The translations under genes were made by a program, and so were the position numbers. From Caryophanales bacterium UBA1424 (lineage in GTDB: Bacteria; Bacillota_I; Bacilli_A; RFN20; CAG-826): 14,713 bases of DNA. Of this stretch, positions 1 through 6,233 are shown piece by piece (the stretch's first letter is position 1; each line of letters opens with the position of its first letter). The DNA is taken from contig DCUC01000076.1 of the NCBI GenBank assembly GCA_002329705.1, positions 9,989 to 24,701 of the forward strand, given 5' to 3'. The notes beneath the pieces are model-generated. The model was not told where the DNA came from. It did no database searches and saw only the letters and a list, made by a program, of their open reading frames with translations.

Positions 1-293
1 ATCTGCTTGGCGGAAATCGCCCCGAACATCTTCTGATCGGCGCCGACTTGGACGGCGAATTCAAGCGTTATCTTTTCAAGTTTCTTGGCGACTTCCTGAG
101 CCTGGGCTTTCGCTTCCGCTTCGGCGTCTTTCTTGTCTTGAATCTGCTTGTTTAAAACTTCGACGGATCTCGTCGTTTCGATGACGGCGAGGCGCCTGGG
201 AATCAAAAAATTGCTAGCGTAGCCGTCGCTGACTTCGACGGACTGACCCTTTTTACCGACATTTTTTACATCCTGCAACAAAATAACACGCAT
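1..293 (-). CDS. rplI: 50S ribosomal protein L9 (partial, C-terminus off the left edge)
   Basis: Ribosomal protein L9 binds 23S rRNA at the base of the L1 stalk and helps maintain reading frame. The visible 97 codons begin MRVILLQDVKNVGKKGQ and continue with DGYASNFLIPRRLA, which is the conserved L9 N-terminal rRNA-binding domain. A Lys/Glu/Ala-rich stretch from about residue 50 to 75 corresponds to the long connecting helix. The C-terminal domain starts near residue 80 (KMFGAISAKQ) and is cut by the window edge; the full family length is about 148 residues. The ATG lies one base after the gdpP stop (TAACATG), with a GAGGG ribosome binding site inside the end of gdpP, so the two genes are very probably cotranscribed. 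The same gdpP-rplI pair occurs in Bacillus subtilis. Nothing is odd apart from the truncation by the window. Confidence 0.97.
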   Translation of the reverse strand, partial: MRVILLQDVKNVGKKGQSVEVSDGYASNFLIPRRLAVIETTRSVEVLNKQIQDKKDAEAEAKAQAQEVAKKLEKITLEFAVQVGADQKMFGAISAKQ

Positions 294-294
294 G

Positions 295-2319
295 TTATGC
301 CCTCGCTTTCTGCTCTTGCGAACGAGCATCGTTTAAATATTCGTTTAATACCTCGAGAAGTTTCTCTTCGGCTTTCTTGATCGTCCCGTTTTTAAATGAT
401 ACACCCGCCATTGTAAAATGGCCGCCGCCAAACATCTTTTCGGCCAGCATCTGAACGTTGATCGTGCCATCGCTTCGCGCCGAAATTCTCGTTTCTTTTT
501 CGTCGGTGTTTCCGATGACAAAGGCGGCGTTGACGCCCTTCATCTGCATGCATTGATTGGCGACTTTTGCTAAGGTTGATATCTCAATTAATTCACTTTC
601 CTCAGCAACGCAATAAACGACGCCGTAATGAGGAGTCTTGAGGGTGGAGATAATCTTGGTGACCAGCGAATATTCTTCGAATTCGTCTTTTAAATAATCG
701 TCGGCGACAGAGTTATCCGCGCCGTATTCTTTAAGAACCATCGAAGCTTCGAAAGTCCGAATGCCGGTGTTTTTCGATTTAAAATAAGTGGTGTCGAGGA
801 AGATGCCGGAAAGCATAATCGTCGCATATGTCGGTGATATTTCAATGCGGGGATTAGCCGAAGAATAACGTATTAATTCAGTGACTAATTCGCATGTTGA
901 AGAGGCGCTTGGCTCAACATAGCTGAAGACGGGCGATTCAATAAACTCTTCGGCCCGGCGGTGATGGTCAATGACCATAACCTTGGTGGCTTTTTCCAGT
1001 AATTTCGGCGCCATCGTGAGGCTCGGGCGGTGAACATCGCAAACGATGACCAAGGTGTTGGAGCGAACTTTATCAACGCTGTCGCTCGGCGAGATGGTAA
1101 TGCGGGCGAGTTCCTCGCGCGAGAAGGCTCCCGTCAAGGCGAATTTCGTCTTCCGCTCCAAGAGTTTCGGGTCGTAAACAATGTGCGATGACTTGTTGCA
1201 GTATTCGCAGATTGCCCGCATGCCAAGGCAGGCGCCGAGGGCATCCATATCCATCGCGGTGTGGCCCATGATGATGACATTGCTTGAGTTCTTTATCAAA
1301 GATAAAACGGAGTCGGCCATGACGCGGACTTTAACTTTATTGCGCTTTTCCTGGGCTTCGCTTTTGCCGCCGAAGAAAATCAGTTCATCGCCGTATTTAG
1401 AGACGACGACCTGATCGCCGCCGCGCGACATGGCGATGTCGATGGCGTTACCGGCCATCTCGTTAAGTTTGACGACGTCGGGAAAGTCGTGGGCGAGGCC
1501 GATTGAAAGCGTCGGCGGAGTTTCTTCCTTGGCGCCTAATTCGCGAACTTTTTCAAGGAGCGAAAAGCGGTCCTTTTTCATGCGATTCAATGAGCTGTAA
1601 TTGCATAGAGCAAAATAAGCGTCATTGCGATAACGCCTTAACAAGACGCCGTATTCTTTGGCGTAATCAAAGATTAGGTTTTTGACTTTAGAAATGACAT
1701 CATTCGCATCATCGAGATTTCCGGCGACATCGGAGTAATTATCGAGCATGATGATGCCGAGGACGGGAGCCTGTTCGCGGGAGTATTCAAAAATTGATTC
1801 GTACTCGGTCATATCTTTGAAGATATAAAGGCCGGCGTCGCTTAAATATTTAACGTCATAGTTACGCGAGTTGACTTCGATTTTGACCACCACATCCGGA
1901 CTGGCGTCATGCAGTTCGCGAAGGTTGGGCTGCCACTCGAGAATGTTGATATCAAGCAAGTCGATTTGCCGTTCCTGGAAAAGATCGTTGGTCCATAAGA
2001 CAATGTCGTTTTCGTCGACGACGACGAGACCGATCATACCGAATTTATAGGCTTCTTGAACATCGTTGCCGATTAATTCGGCAGCTTTCAAGTCGCTCTT
2101 TTTGCGAATCTTGGACAGGCGGACGAGCATCACCCAGATGAACAAGACATTGATGACGACAAAGCCGGCGAGAGTGGCAAAAAGATATTCGATGATGTAG
2201 ATGTCGCGGAAATTAAAGAAATCGTAAAAGTAAAAGACCGCTAAAGCGGCAGCGCTTATTAATTCCAGCGCCACGATAAACAAAGCGCGGATTTTCATTT
2301 TTCTCAGTTCTTTGGTCAT
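295..2319 (-). CDS. gdpP: c-di-AMP phosphodiesterase GdpP (TM-PAS-degenerate GGDEF-DHH/DHHA1)
   Basis: GdpP is a membrane-bound enzyme that hydrolyses cyclic di-AMP to pApA and so affects osmotic and potassium balance and, in walled bacteria, cell-wall stress responses. The 674-residue length is normal for the family (about 660). Two hydrophobic segments lie at about residues 11-31 and 44-67. A PAS-like domain follows at about 84-165, then a degenerate GGDEF domain at about 180-310 that retains the family SRGGDQVVV sequence near 298-306 in place of an active cyclase motif. The DHH domain carries GHTAMDMDALG (352-362), VCDVH (426-430) and DHH (451-453), the expected metal ligands. The DHHA1 domain has GGGH at 631-634. 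All catalytic motifs appear intact. The start has a GAGGG ribosome binding site about 5 bases upstream, and a -10 box lies about 20 bases upstream. It heads the gdpP-rplI unit. Confidence 0.96.
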   Translation of the reverse strand: MTKELRKMKIRALFIVALELISAAALAVFYFYDFFNFRDIYIIEYLFATLAGFVVINVLFIWVMLVRLSKIRKKSDLKAAELIGNDVQEAYKFGMIGLVVVDENDIVLWTNDLFQERQIDLLDINILEWQPNLRELHDASPDVVVKIEVNSRNYDVKYLSDAGLYIFKDMTEYESIFEYSREQAPVLGIIMLDNYSDVAGNLDDANDVISKVKNLIFDYAKEYGVLLRRYRNDAYFALCNYSSLNRMKKDRFSLLEKVRELGAKEETPPTLSIGLAHDFPDVVKLNEMAGNAIDIAMSRGGDQVVVSKYGDELIFFGGKSEAQEKRNKVKVRVMADSVLSLIKNSSNVIIMGHTAMDMDALGACLGMRAICEYCNKSSHIVYDPKLLERKTKFALTGAFSREELARITISPSDSVDKVRSNTLVIVCDVHRPSLTMAPKLLEKATKVMVIDHHRRAEEFIESPVFSYVEPSASSTCELVTELIRYSSANPRIEISPTYATIMLSGIFLDTTYFKSKNTGIRTFEASMVLKEYGADNSVADDYLKDEFEEYSLVTKIISTLKTPHYGVVYCVAEESELIEISTLAKVANQCMQMKGVNAAFVIGNTDEKETRISARSDGTINVQMLAEKMFGGGHFTMAGVSFKNGTIKKAEEKLLEVLNEYLNDARSQEQKARA

Positions 2320-2339
2320 ATTACCCTCGGCTGTCTCTA

Positions 2340-2345
2340 ATTATA
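2340..2345 (-). promoter_or_regulatory. putative gdpP-rplI promoter (-10 box)
   Basis: On the minus strand a perfect TATAAT lies 20 bases before the gdpP ATG, after the rpsR terminator. A T-rich tract sits where the -35 should be, but no good TTGACA match is present at 16-18 base spacing. The implied 5' UTR is only about 13-15 nt, just enough to hold the GAGGG ribosome binding site. The call rests on one hexamer in an AT-rich gap, so it is tentative. Confidence 0.4.
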
Positions 2346-2460
2346 ACAAATAACGAATACTAAAAAAGTATAAAGTATTAATAAAGAAATCTTGACTTGG
2401 TTCGCCATAATACCATGTCGCATTTATGCGAAATCGGCTTATTTACGTGCAAGAGGGCAT

Positions 2461-2487
2461 AAAAAAAGAGCCCCGATCAGGAGCTCT
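2461..2487 (-). terminator. Rho-independent terminator of the rpsF-ssb-rpsR operon
   Basis: Read on the minus strand, 8 bases after the rpsR stop, AGAGCTCC pairs with GGGGCTCT across a 5-base TGATC loop (8 bp, one G-U pair), followed directly by a run of T (2467 down to 2461). This is a textbook intrinsic terminator. It separates the ribosomal-protein operon from gdpP. Confidence 0.9.
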
Positions 2488-2494
2488 CTTCGGC

Positions 2495-2722
2495 TTAGTC
2501 GATTACGTAAGGGAGAAGGGCCATGAAACGTGCGTTTTTGATGGCTTTGGCGAGCTCTCTTTGATATCTGGCGGCCGTTCCGGTAGAGCGGCGCGGCGAG
2601 ATTTTGCCGTTCGGCGTAATAAATCTGGAGAGCAGTTCGACATCTTTGTAATCGATGTGCGTGATTTTATTTTTTGTAAAATAGCAAACCTTTTTGCGAG
2701 GTCTTACTTTTTTGTAACCCAT
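2495..2722 (-). CDS. rpsR: 30S ribosomal protein S18
   Basis: S18 is a small-subunit protein that forms a heterodimer with S6 on the platform of the 30S subunit. The 75-residue product matches the family in length. It has the conserved features [11 protein letters not shown] near the N-terminus, [18 protein letters not shown] in the middle, and the basic signature [22 protein letters not shown], ending in a short hydrophobic tail. The ATG is preceded by an AAAGGA ribosome binding site that lies in the 12-base gap after ssb. It is the last gene of rpsF-ssb-rpsR, and a strong terminator follows its TAA. Confidence 0.98.
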   Translation of the reverse strand: MGYKKVRPRKKVCYFTKNKITHIDYKDVELLSRFITPNGKISPRRSTGTAARYQRELAKAIKNARFMALLPYVID

Positions 2723-2734
2723 TGTTTGTCCTTT

Positions 2735-3160
2735 CTAGAATGGTAGGTCGTCATCAACAATGTTGATGGCGTCTAAGTTTTTGCTGTCTTCGGCCGGCTG
2801 TTCATCAGGCGTGAATCCCGTTTCTTCAGAACGTGGTTCACCTTTCGGTTCAAGGAATTGAACGGAATCGCAGACAACTTCGAGAACAGAAGCTTTGGTG
2901 CCGTCGCGGCGATCGTAGCTCCGTTGATTGAGACGGCCTTCGACACCGACCAGTGAACCCTTGCGGGTGTATTTGGCGGTATTGTCGGCGGCGGCGCCCC
3001 ACACCGTGCAATTGATGAAGCTGGCAGTCTTTTGACCATCAGGTCCTTTCATGCGATTGTCGACGGCAATTGTGAAGGAAGCAACGGCTGTTTCGTTGGA
3101 TGTCCTTCTGAGTTCGGGATCGCGTGTCAGGCGGCCGACTAAAACGACTCGATTAATCAT
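2735..3160 (-). CDS. ssb: single-stranded DNA-binding protein
   Basis: SSB coats single-stranded DNA during replication, recombination and repair, and recruits partners through its acidic C-terminal tip. The 141-residue protein has an N-terminal OB fold (about 1-105) starting MINRVVLVGRLTRDPELR, with the internal features VASFTIAVDN, FINCTVWG and GRLNQRSYD. A Pro/Glu/Ser-rich linker follows, ending in the hallmark tip DDDLPF. The start has a strong AAGGAGG ribosome binding site just after the rpsF stop. Its place between rpsF and rpsR is the conserved Bacillota arrangement, which makes it the chromosomal housekeeping SSB rather than a phage or plasmid copy. Confidence 0.98.
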   Translation of the reverse strand: MINRVVLVGRLTRDPELRRTSNETAVASFTIAVDNRMKGPDGQKTASFINCTVWGAAADNTAKYTRKGSLVGVEGRLNQRSYDRRDGTKASVLEVVCDSVQFLEPKGEPRSEETGFTPDEQPAEDSKNLDAINIVDDDLPF

Positions 3161-3178
3161 TATTTAATCCTCCTTGCC

Positions 3179-3466
3179 TTAGTTTGCGTCAACTGTAATC
3201 AGATGACGAATTACGTTGGCATCGATTCTGGCTAAGCGACCGAATTCGAGCAAGGCCGGTTGATCCGCTGTCACTTTGATGACAACGTAATAGCCTTTCG
3301 TTAAATCGTTGATCGGATAGGCAAAATCTTTTAATCCCCACTCCTTTATGTCAGTGACTGACGCGCCATGATTAGTTAAAATGGCGTGGAGTTTGGAGAT
3401 TTCATCTTGGCGGGCGGCCTCTTCGAGGTCGGCTTTCAAGATGTACATGATTTCGTACTTTTGCAT
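3179..3466 (-). CDS. rpsF: 30S ribosomal protein S6
   Basis: S6 binds 16S rRNA together with S18 on the 30S platform. The 95-residue product begins MQKYEIMYILKADLEE, has the conserved IKEWGLKDFAYPINDLTKGYYV strand-helix region at about 40-62, and ends with LARIDANVIRHLITVD, all typical of S6. Unlike some proteobacterial homologues, it has no acidic C-terminal extension. The ATG has a strong GGAGGTG ribosome binding site. That site can pair with a leader segment, so the start may be translationally controlled. This is the first gene of rpsF-ssb-rpsR, and a promoter candidate lies about 80 bases upstream. Confidence 0.98.
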   Translation of the reverse strand: MQKYEIMYILKADLEEAARQDEISKLHAILTNHGASVTDIKEWGLKDFAYPINDLTKGYYVVIKVTADQPALLEFGRLARIDANVIRHLITVDAN

Positions 3467-3473
3467 TAGTACA

Positions 3474-3516
3474 CCTCCCTTTTGGTCATTCGGCTACTAT
3501 CTGCTAGTAGCGGAGA
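3474..3516 (-). promoter_or_regulatory. candidate S6:S18 autoregulatory leader of rpsF
   Basis: In the rpsF 5' UTR, minus strand, GCTACTA and TAGTAGC form a perfect 7-bp hairpin with a GCAGA loop (3493-3511). A CCG trinucleotide begins at the last base of its 3' arm (3493-3491). Just outside it, TCTCC (3516-3512) can pair with GGAGG of the rpsF ribosome binding site (3478-3474), closing an outer stem that would hide the start signal. Known S6:S18 leaders use a hairpin with a CCG element and reduce rpsF expression when the S6:S18 complex binds. The location and shape fit this class, but a covariance-model match has not been tested. Confidence 0.5.
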
Positions 3517-3520
3517 GAAC

Positions 3521-3536
3521 GCGATAAAAATATCGC
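3521..3536 (-). repeat. hairpin-forming inverted repeat in the rpsF leader
   Basis: GCGATA and TATCGC form a 6-bp inverted repeat around a 4-base loop. It lies just downstream of the predicted rpsF -10 box and upstream of the candidate S6:S18 element. On the minus strand its loop is TTTT and no T run follows, so it is not a terminator in the direction of rpsF. It may be a leader hairpin or a protein site; no function can be assigned. Confidence 0.4.
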
Positions 3537-3542
3537 AAAACA

Positions 3543-3571
3543 ATCATAGTATATACTATAACTAAAGTAAA
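3543..3571 (-). promoter_or_regulatory. putative promoter of rpsF-ssb-rpsR
   Basis: On the minus strand TTTACT (3571-3566) and TATGAT (3548-3543) are spaced by exactly 17 bases, each matching sigma-A consensus at 4 or 5 of 6 positions. They lie in an AT-rich block about 77 bases before the rpsF ATG, leaving room for the leader hairpins. TATACT a few bases upstream is an alternative -10 but has a poorer -35 match. Confidence 0.5.
3546..3559. repeat. 14-bp perfect palindrome within the rpsF promoter
   Basis: ATAGTATATACTAT is a perfect palindrome without a spacer. It lies between the predicted -35 and -10 boxes of rpsF and overlaps the -10. Its position would suit a repressor operator, but AT-rich palindromes also arise by chance in such promoters and no regulator is encoded nearby. 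Confidence 0.35.
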
Positions 3572-3690
3572 GTATTAATGCGCCCGGACGCCAGTGCGAC
3601 CGAGCTCAAACGCAAGCGATTGGGTCAGATCGCTTTTCCGTCTGTCTCTCCTCCCTTGACTGATATATAAGGGCGAGCGATGAAAAATGT
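3572..3690. other. gene-free, GC-rich structured stretch between lysS and rpsF
   Basis: No coding potential is visible between the lysS stop and the rpsF promoter. The central part (about 3579-3660) is GC-rich and is flanked by AT-rich DNA. It holds a 7-bp inverted repeat, AAGCGAT and ATCGCTT, around an 8-base loop (3614-3635). On the minus strand a purine-rich AAGGGAGGAGAGACAGACGG segment lies upstream of it; it resembles a ribosome binding site but has no start codon in place. No canonical terminator follows lysS. The stretch could be the lysS 3' end, an uncharacterised RNA or simply spacer DNA. Confidence 0.4.
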
Positions 3691-5175
3691 TTATTTATCC
3701 CTCATGCAAGGGAAAAGAATTACTTCGCGGATGGAGGTTTGATTGGCCATCAGCATGATGATGCGATCGATGCCCATGCCGATACCGCCGGCGGGAGGCA
3801 TTCCGTATTCGAGGGCTTCGAGAAAATCGGTGTCCATCTCATTAGCTTCTTCGTCGCCGAGCTCTTTGGCTTTCAGCTGGGCCAGGAAGCGCTCTTTCTG
3901 ATCGAGGGGATCATTGAGTTCGGTGTAGGCGTTAGCAAATTCGGTACCGTTAACAAATAATTCAAAACGTTCGACGAAACGCGGATCAGGACTCATTTTT
4001 GTGAGGGGCGAAATCTCGATCGGATAGGAATGGACAAACGTCGGCTGAATCAAATCATCTTCGCAATACTTATCAAAGAATTCGTTGATAATATGGCCGA
4101 TGCCGGTCATGTGTTTTTCAACATGTATATCGTGTTTTTTAGCGATGGCTTTCGCTTCTTCAAATGTCATCTCTTGATTAAAATCAACACCCGCTTTTTC
4201 CTTGACGAGTTCGACCATGGAAACCCACCTAAAAGGTGAGCCGAGATCAATTATCTTATCGCCCCACGGCACTTGCGTTGTGCCCAATACTTTAAGAGCT
4301 GTTTCGCGCAGGACGTTTTCGGCTAGATGCCTCATGTCTTGAAGATCGCCAAAAGCCTGATAGAGCTCGACGGTCGTGAATTCTGGGTTATGGCGGGTAT
4401 CCATGCCCTCGTTGCGGAAAAGACGGCCGATTTCATAGACGCGTTCGATGCCGCCGACCATCAGTTTTTTAAGTGGTAACTCAGTGGCAATGCGCAGGTA
4501 AAAATCCTTGTCTAGCGCGTTGTGGTGAGTGACGAAAGGCCGGGCGTTGGCGCCACCGAGAATCGGTGAGAGAACGCTCGTTTCCACTTCGACAAAACCT
4601 TGGCTGTCGAAATAGTTTTGCATCGCCCTGATAATGCGCGGTCTGAGCAAAGCGATGCGGCGTGATTCGTCGTTGACGATTAAGTCGACATAACGACGGC
4701 GATAGCGTTCTTCGACATCGGTCAGGCCGTGGAACTTTTCAGGAAGGGGCCGAAGGGCTTTCGTCAAATGGACATACTCTTCAACGCGAATGGTAATTTC
4801 GCCGGTGCGGGTAAGCATGATGCGACCGGAGAGTCCGATGATGTCGCCCAGATCGGCGAGGCGAAAAACCTCATAAGCTCTATCGCCGACGATATCGATG
4901 CCGATATAACCCTGAATCGAGCCGCTGCGATCTTTAATGTTAACAAAGGAGGCTTTACCCATTCTACGAATGGCCATAATGCGTCCTGCGACTTTAACGC
5001 GGAGATTTAAAGTTTCCAGTTCCTCGTTGGTCTTGCCTTTGGTAAGCCCGAGAATCTCTGAAACGTCATGACTTTTTTCATATTTTTGGCCAAATGGATC
5101 AACGCCTAATTCGCGGTATTTATCGAGCTTTTCGCGGCGTACTTGTTCCTGGTCGGTTAGTGTCTCGTCTATCAT
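3691..5175 (-). CDS. lysS: lysyl-tRNA synthetase, class II
   Basis: This enzyme attaches lysine to tRNA-Lys in the cytoplasm. The 494 residues match bacterial class II LysRS (about 500). An N-terminal OB-fold anticodon-binding domain spans about 57-135 (VAGRIMAIRRMGKASFVNIKD at its start). The catalytic domain follows, with the motif 1 region around RYVDLI and PRIIRAMQNYFDSQGFVEVETS (about 161-200), motif 2 RNEGMDTRHNPEFTTVE (254-270) and motif 3 GGIGMGIDRIIML (463-475). The ATP- and lysine-binding residues appear intact. The start has an AGAGGA ribosome binding site. Upstream, 66 bases away, is dusB, the same dusB-lysS adjacency as in Bacillus. A promoter candidate and a palindrome lie in that gap. 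No T-box leader is visible upstream. Confidence 0.98.
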   Translation of the reverse strand: MIDETLTDQEQVRREKLDKYRELGVDPFGQKYEKSHDVSEILGLTKGKTNEELETLNLRVKVAGRIMAIRRMGKASFVNIKDRSGSIQGYIGIDIVGDRAYEVFRLADLGDIIGLSGRIMLTRTGEITIRVEEYVHLTKALRPLPEKFHGLTDVEERYRRRYVDLIVNDESRRIALLRPRIIRAMQNYFDSQGFVEVETSVLSPILGGANARPFVTHHNALDKDFYLRIATELPLKKLMVGGIERVYEIGRLFRNEGMDTRHNPEFTTVELYQAFGDLQDMRHLAENVLRETALKVLGTTQVPWGDKIIDLGSPFRWVSMVELVKEKAGVDFNQEMTFEEAKAIAKKHDIHVEKHMTGIGHIINEFFDKYCEDDLIQPTFVHSYPIEISPLTKMSPDPRFVERFELFVNGTEFANAYTELNDPLDQKERFLAQLKAKELGDEEANEMDTDFLEALEYGMPPAGGIGMGIDRIIMLMANQTSIREVILFPCMRDK

Positions 5176-5190
5176 AGTATTTCCTCTTGT

Positions 5191-5204
5191 TGCTTATATA
5201 AGCA
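5191..5204. repeat. 14-bp perfect palindrome upstream of lysS
   Basis: TGCTTATATAAGCA is a perfect palindrome without a spacer, ending 15 bases before the lysS start and immediately upstream of its ribosome binding site. It overlaps the predicted -10 box of lysS, as the palindrome before rpsF overlaps its -10, though the two sequences differ. It could be an operator or a chance feature. Confidence 0.4.
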
Positions 5205-5222
5205 TATCATTTACTCTTTCAA
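5195..5222 (-). promoter_or_regulatory. possible internal promoter for lysS
   Basis: On the minus strand TTGAAA (5222-5217) and TATATA (5200-5195) are spaced by 16 bases in the dusB-lysS gap. The implied 5' UTR is about 12 nt and holds only the AGAGGA ribosome binding site. A TG dinucleotide just upstream of the -10 region may strengthen it. lysS may thus be expressed both with dusB and independently. Confidence 0.4.
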
Positions 5223-5241
5223 TTTCAAAACGAACAATGCA

Positions 5242-6207
5242 TTAGTTAATTTGCGACAAAATGGTGTCCAAGTCGGCCTTCGTTACAAGATTTGTGGAAA
5301 GGATACTTTTTAGCCCCTTCATGCCGGGATAGCCATTAAAGAAGCGCGGGGCGATTCCCCTTAAAATCATCATCGCCTGCCTCTCTCCTTTTTCCTCAAT
5401 GAGGAGCTGGGCATATTTTTTTAAATACTCGCTTTGCTCAAAAAGCGTCGCATCGGGAAGGCGAACCCCAGTTCGCAAATATTTGTCAATTTGCTCGACA
5501 AGACGAGGTTTTCCCATCGCTCCGCGAGCGACCATCACCGCATCGGCTTTTGTGACTTCAAGGGCTTTGATAGCATCATCAAGACTGAAAATGTCACCGC
5601 TTATTATCAACGGAATTTTCATCTGCATTTTAAGTCCGGCAAGGGCATTCCAGTCGGCTTTTCCGGTATACATCTGCTCGGTTGTTCGGGCATGGATGGT
5701 AATGGCGGAAACTCCGGCTTTCTCCAGCTGTTCCACCACTTGAGTAAAATTAACGAGCTCATCATTCCAGCCCAAGCGGATTTTGGCGGTCACCGGCTTT
5801 GATGAAAGGGCGACAATTTGAGACACGTATTCGCCAATTTTTTGCGGCTTCTTTAGCCATGAAGAACCCGCGCCTGTCTTCGTGACTTTCGGAACCGGAC
5901 AGCCGAAATTAAGATCGATAAAATCGTAGGGAATATTGGCTTTTTGAATAATTTCGATGGCTTTTTGCATGTTTTCAATCTTGCTTCCGAAGAGTTGAAT
6001 TCCGACGGGCCTATCGGTGTTCTGGGTAGGCAAATATGCAAGTGTATTTTCGTTTCCGTAGAAGAGTCCGCAGTCGCTTACCATCTCCGTAAAACTGAGG
6101 CCGACGCCAAAAGGTTTAAGAAACTTGCGGTAGGCTTCGGAAGTTACTCCGGCCATCGGGCCAAGCACGACATGCGATTCAATTTCCAGATTGGCAATCT
6201 TCCACAT
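5242..6207 (-). CDS. dusB: tRNA-dihydrouridine synthase (DusB family)
   Basis: Dus enzymes are FMN-dependent flavoproteins that reduce uridines in the tRNA D-loop to dihydrouridine. The 321-residue product has the TIM-barrel opening VVLGPMAGVTS (13-23), the catalytic cysteine in LNFGCPVPKVTKTGAGS (Cys103), IHARTTEQMYTGKADW (171-186) and the flavin phosphate-binding VARGAMGKP (226-234). A small helical C-terminal domain follows. The barrel motif usually read NGDI is SGDI here (203-206), a mild change. The start at MWKIANLEIE aligns with the N-terminus of Bacillus DusB. Even so, no ribosome binding site precedes it: the bases just upstream are the T-rich tail of the ftsH terminator hairpin. The product is cytoplasmic. 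The neighbour lysS matches Bacillus order, while the genes that separate ftsH from dusB there are missing. Confidence 0.95.
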   Translation of the reverse strand: MWKIANLEIESHVVLGPMAGVTSEAYRKFLKPFGVGLSFTEMVSDCGLFYGNENTLAYLPTQNTDRPVGIQLFGSKIENMQKAIEIIQKANIPYDFIDLNFGCPVPKVTKTGAGSSWLKKPQKIGEYVSQIVALSSKPVTAKIRLGWNDELVNFTQVVEQLEKAGVSAITIHARTTEQMYTGKADWNALAGLKMQMKIPLIISGDIFSLDDAIKALEVTKADAVMVARGAMGKPRLVEQIDKYLRTGVRLPDATLFEQSEYLKKYAQLLIEEKGERQAMMILRGIAPRFFNGYPGMKGLKSILSTNLVTKADLDTILSQIN

Positions 6208-6210
6208 ACG

Positions 6211-6233
6211 AAAAAAGGAAGGTTGCCCTTCCT
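6211..6233 (-). terminator. Rho-independent terminator or attenuator at the end of ftsH
   Basis: On the minus strand AGGAAGG pairs perfectly with CCTTCCT across a GCAA tetraloop, a stable GNRA-type loop, and is followed by five more T. The 5' arm overlaps the ftsH TAG stop, and the T run ends 3 bases before the dusB ATG. It should stop most ftsH transcripts, so dusB would depend on readthrough or on a promoter inside ftsH. Confidence 0.8.

Noticed and set aside
2419..2430. Small inverted repeat CGCATttATGCG between rpsR and gdpP
   Set aside because: The arms are only 5 bp, with no T run and no clear relation to the gdpP -10 box; too weak to call an operator.
2426..2746. 106-residue plus-strand reading frame opposite rpsR and its terminator
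   Set aside because: It is antisense to the clear S18 gene and the terminator, has no ribosome binding site and resembles no family; it is a shadow frame.
5176..5241. Possible T-box leader upstream of lysS
   Set aside because: The gap is only 66 bases and contains no T-box sequence or specifier stem; it is too short for this riboswitch.
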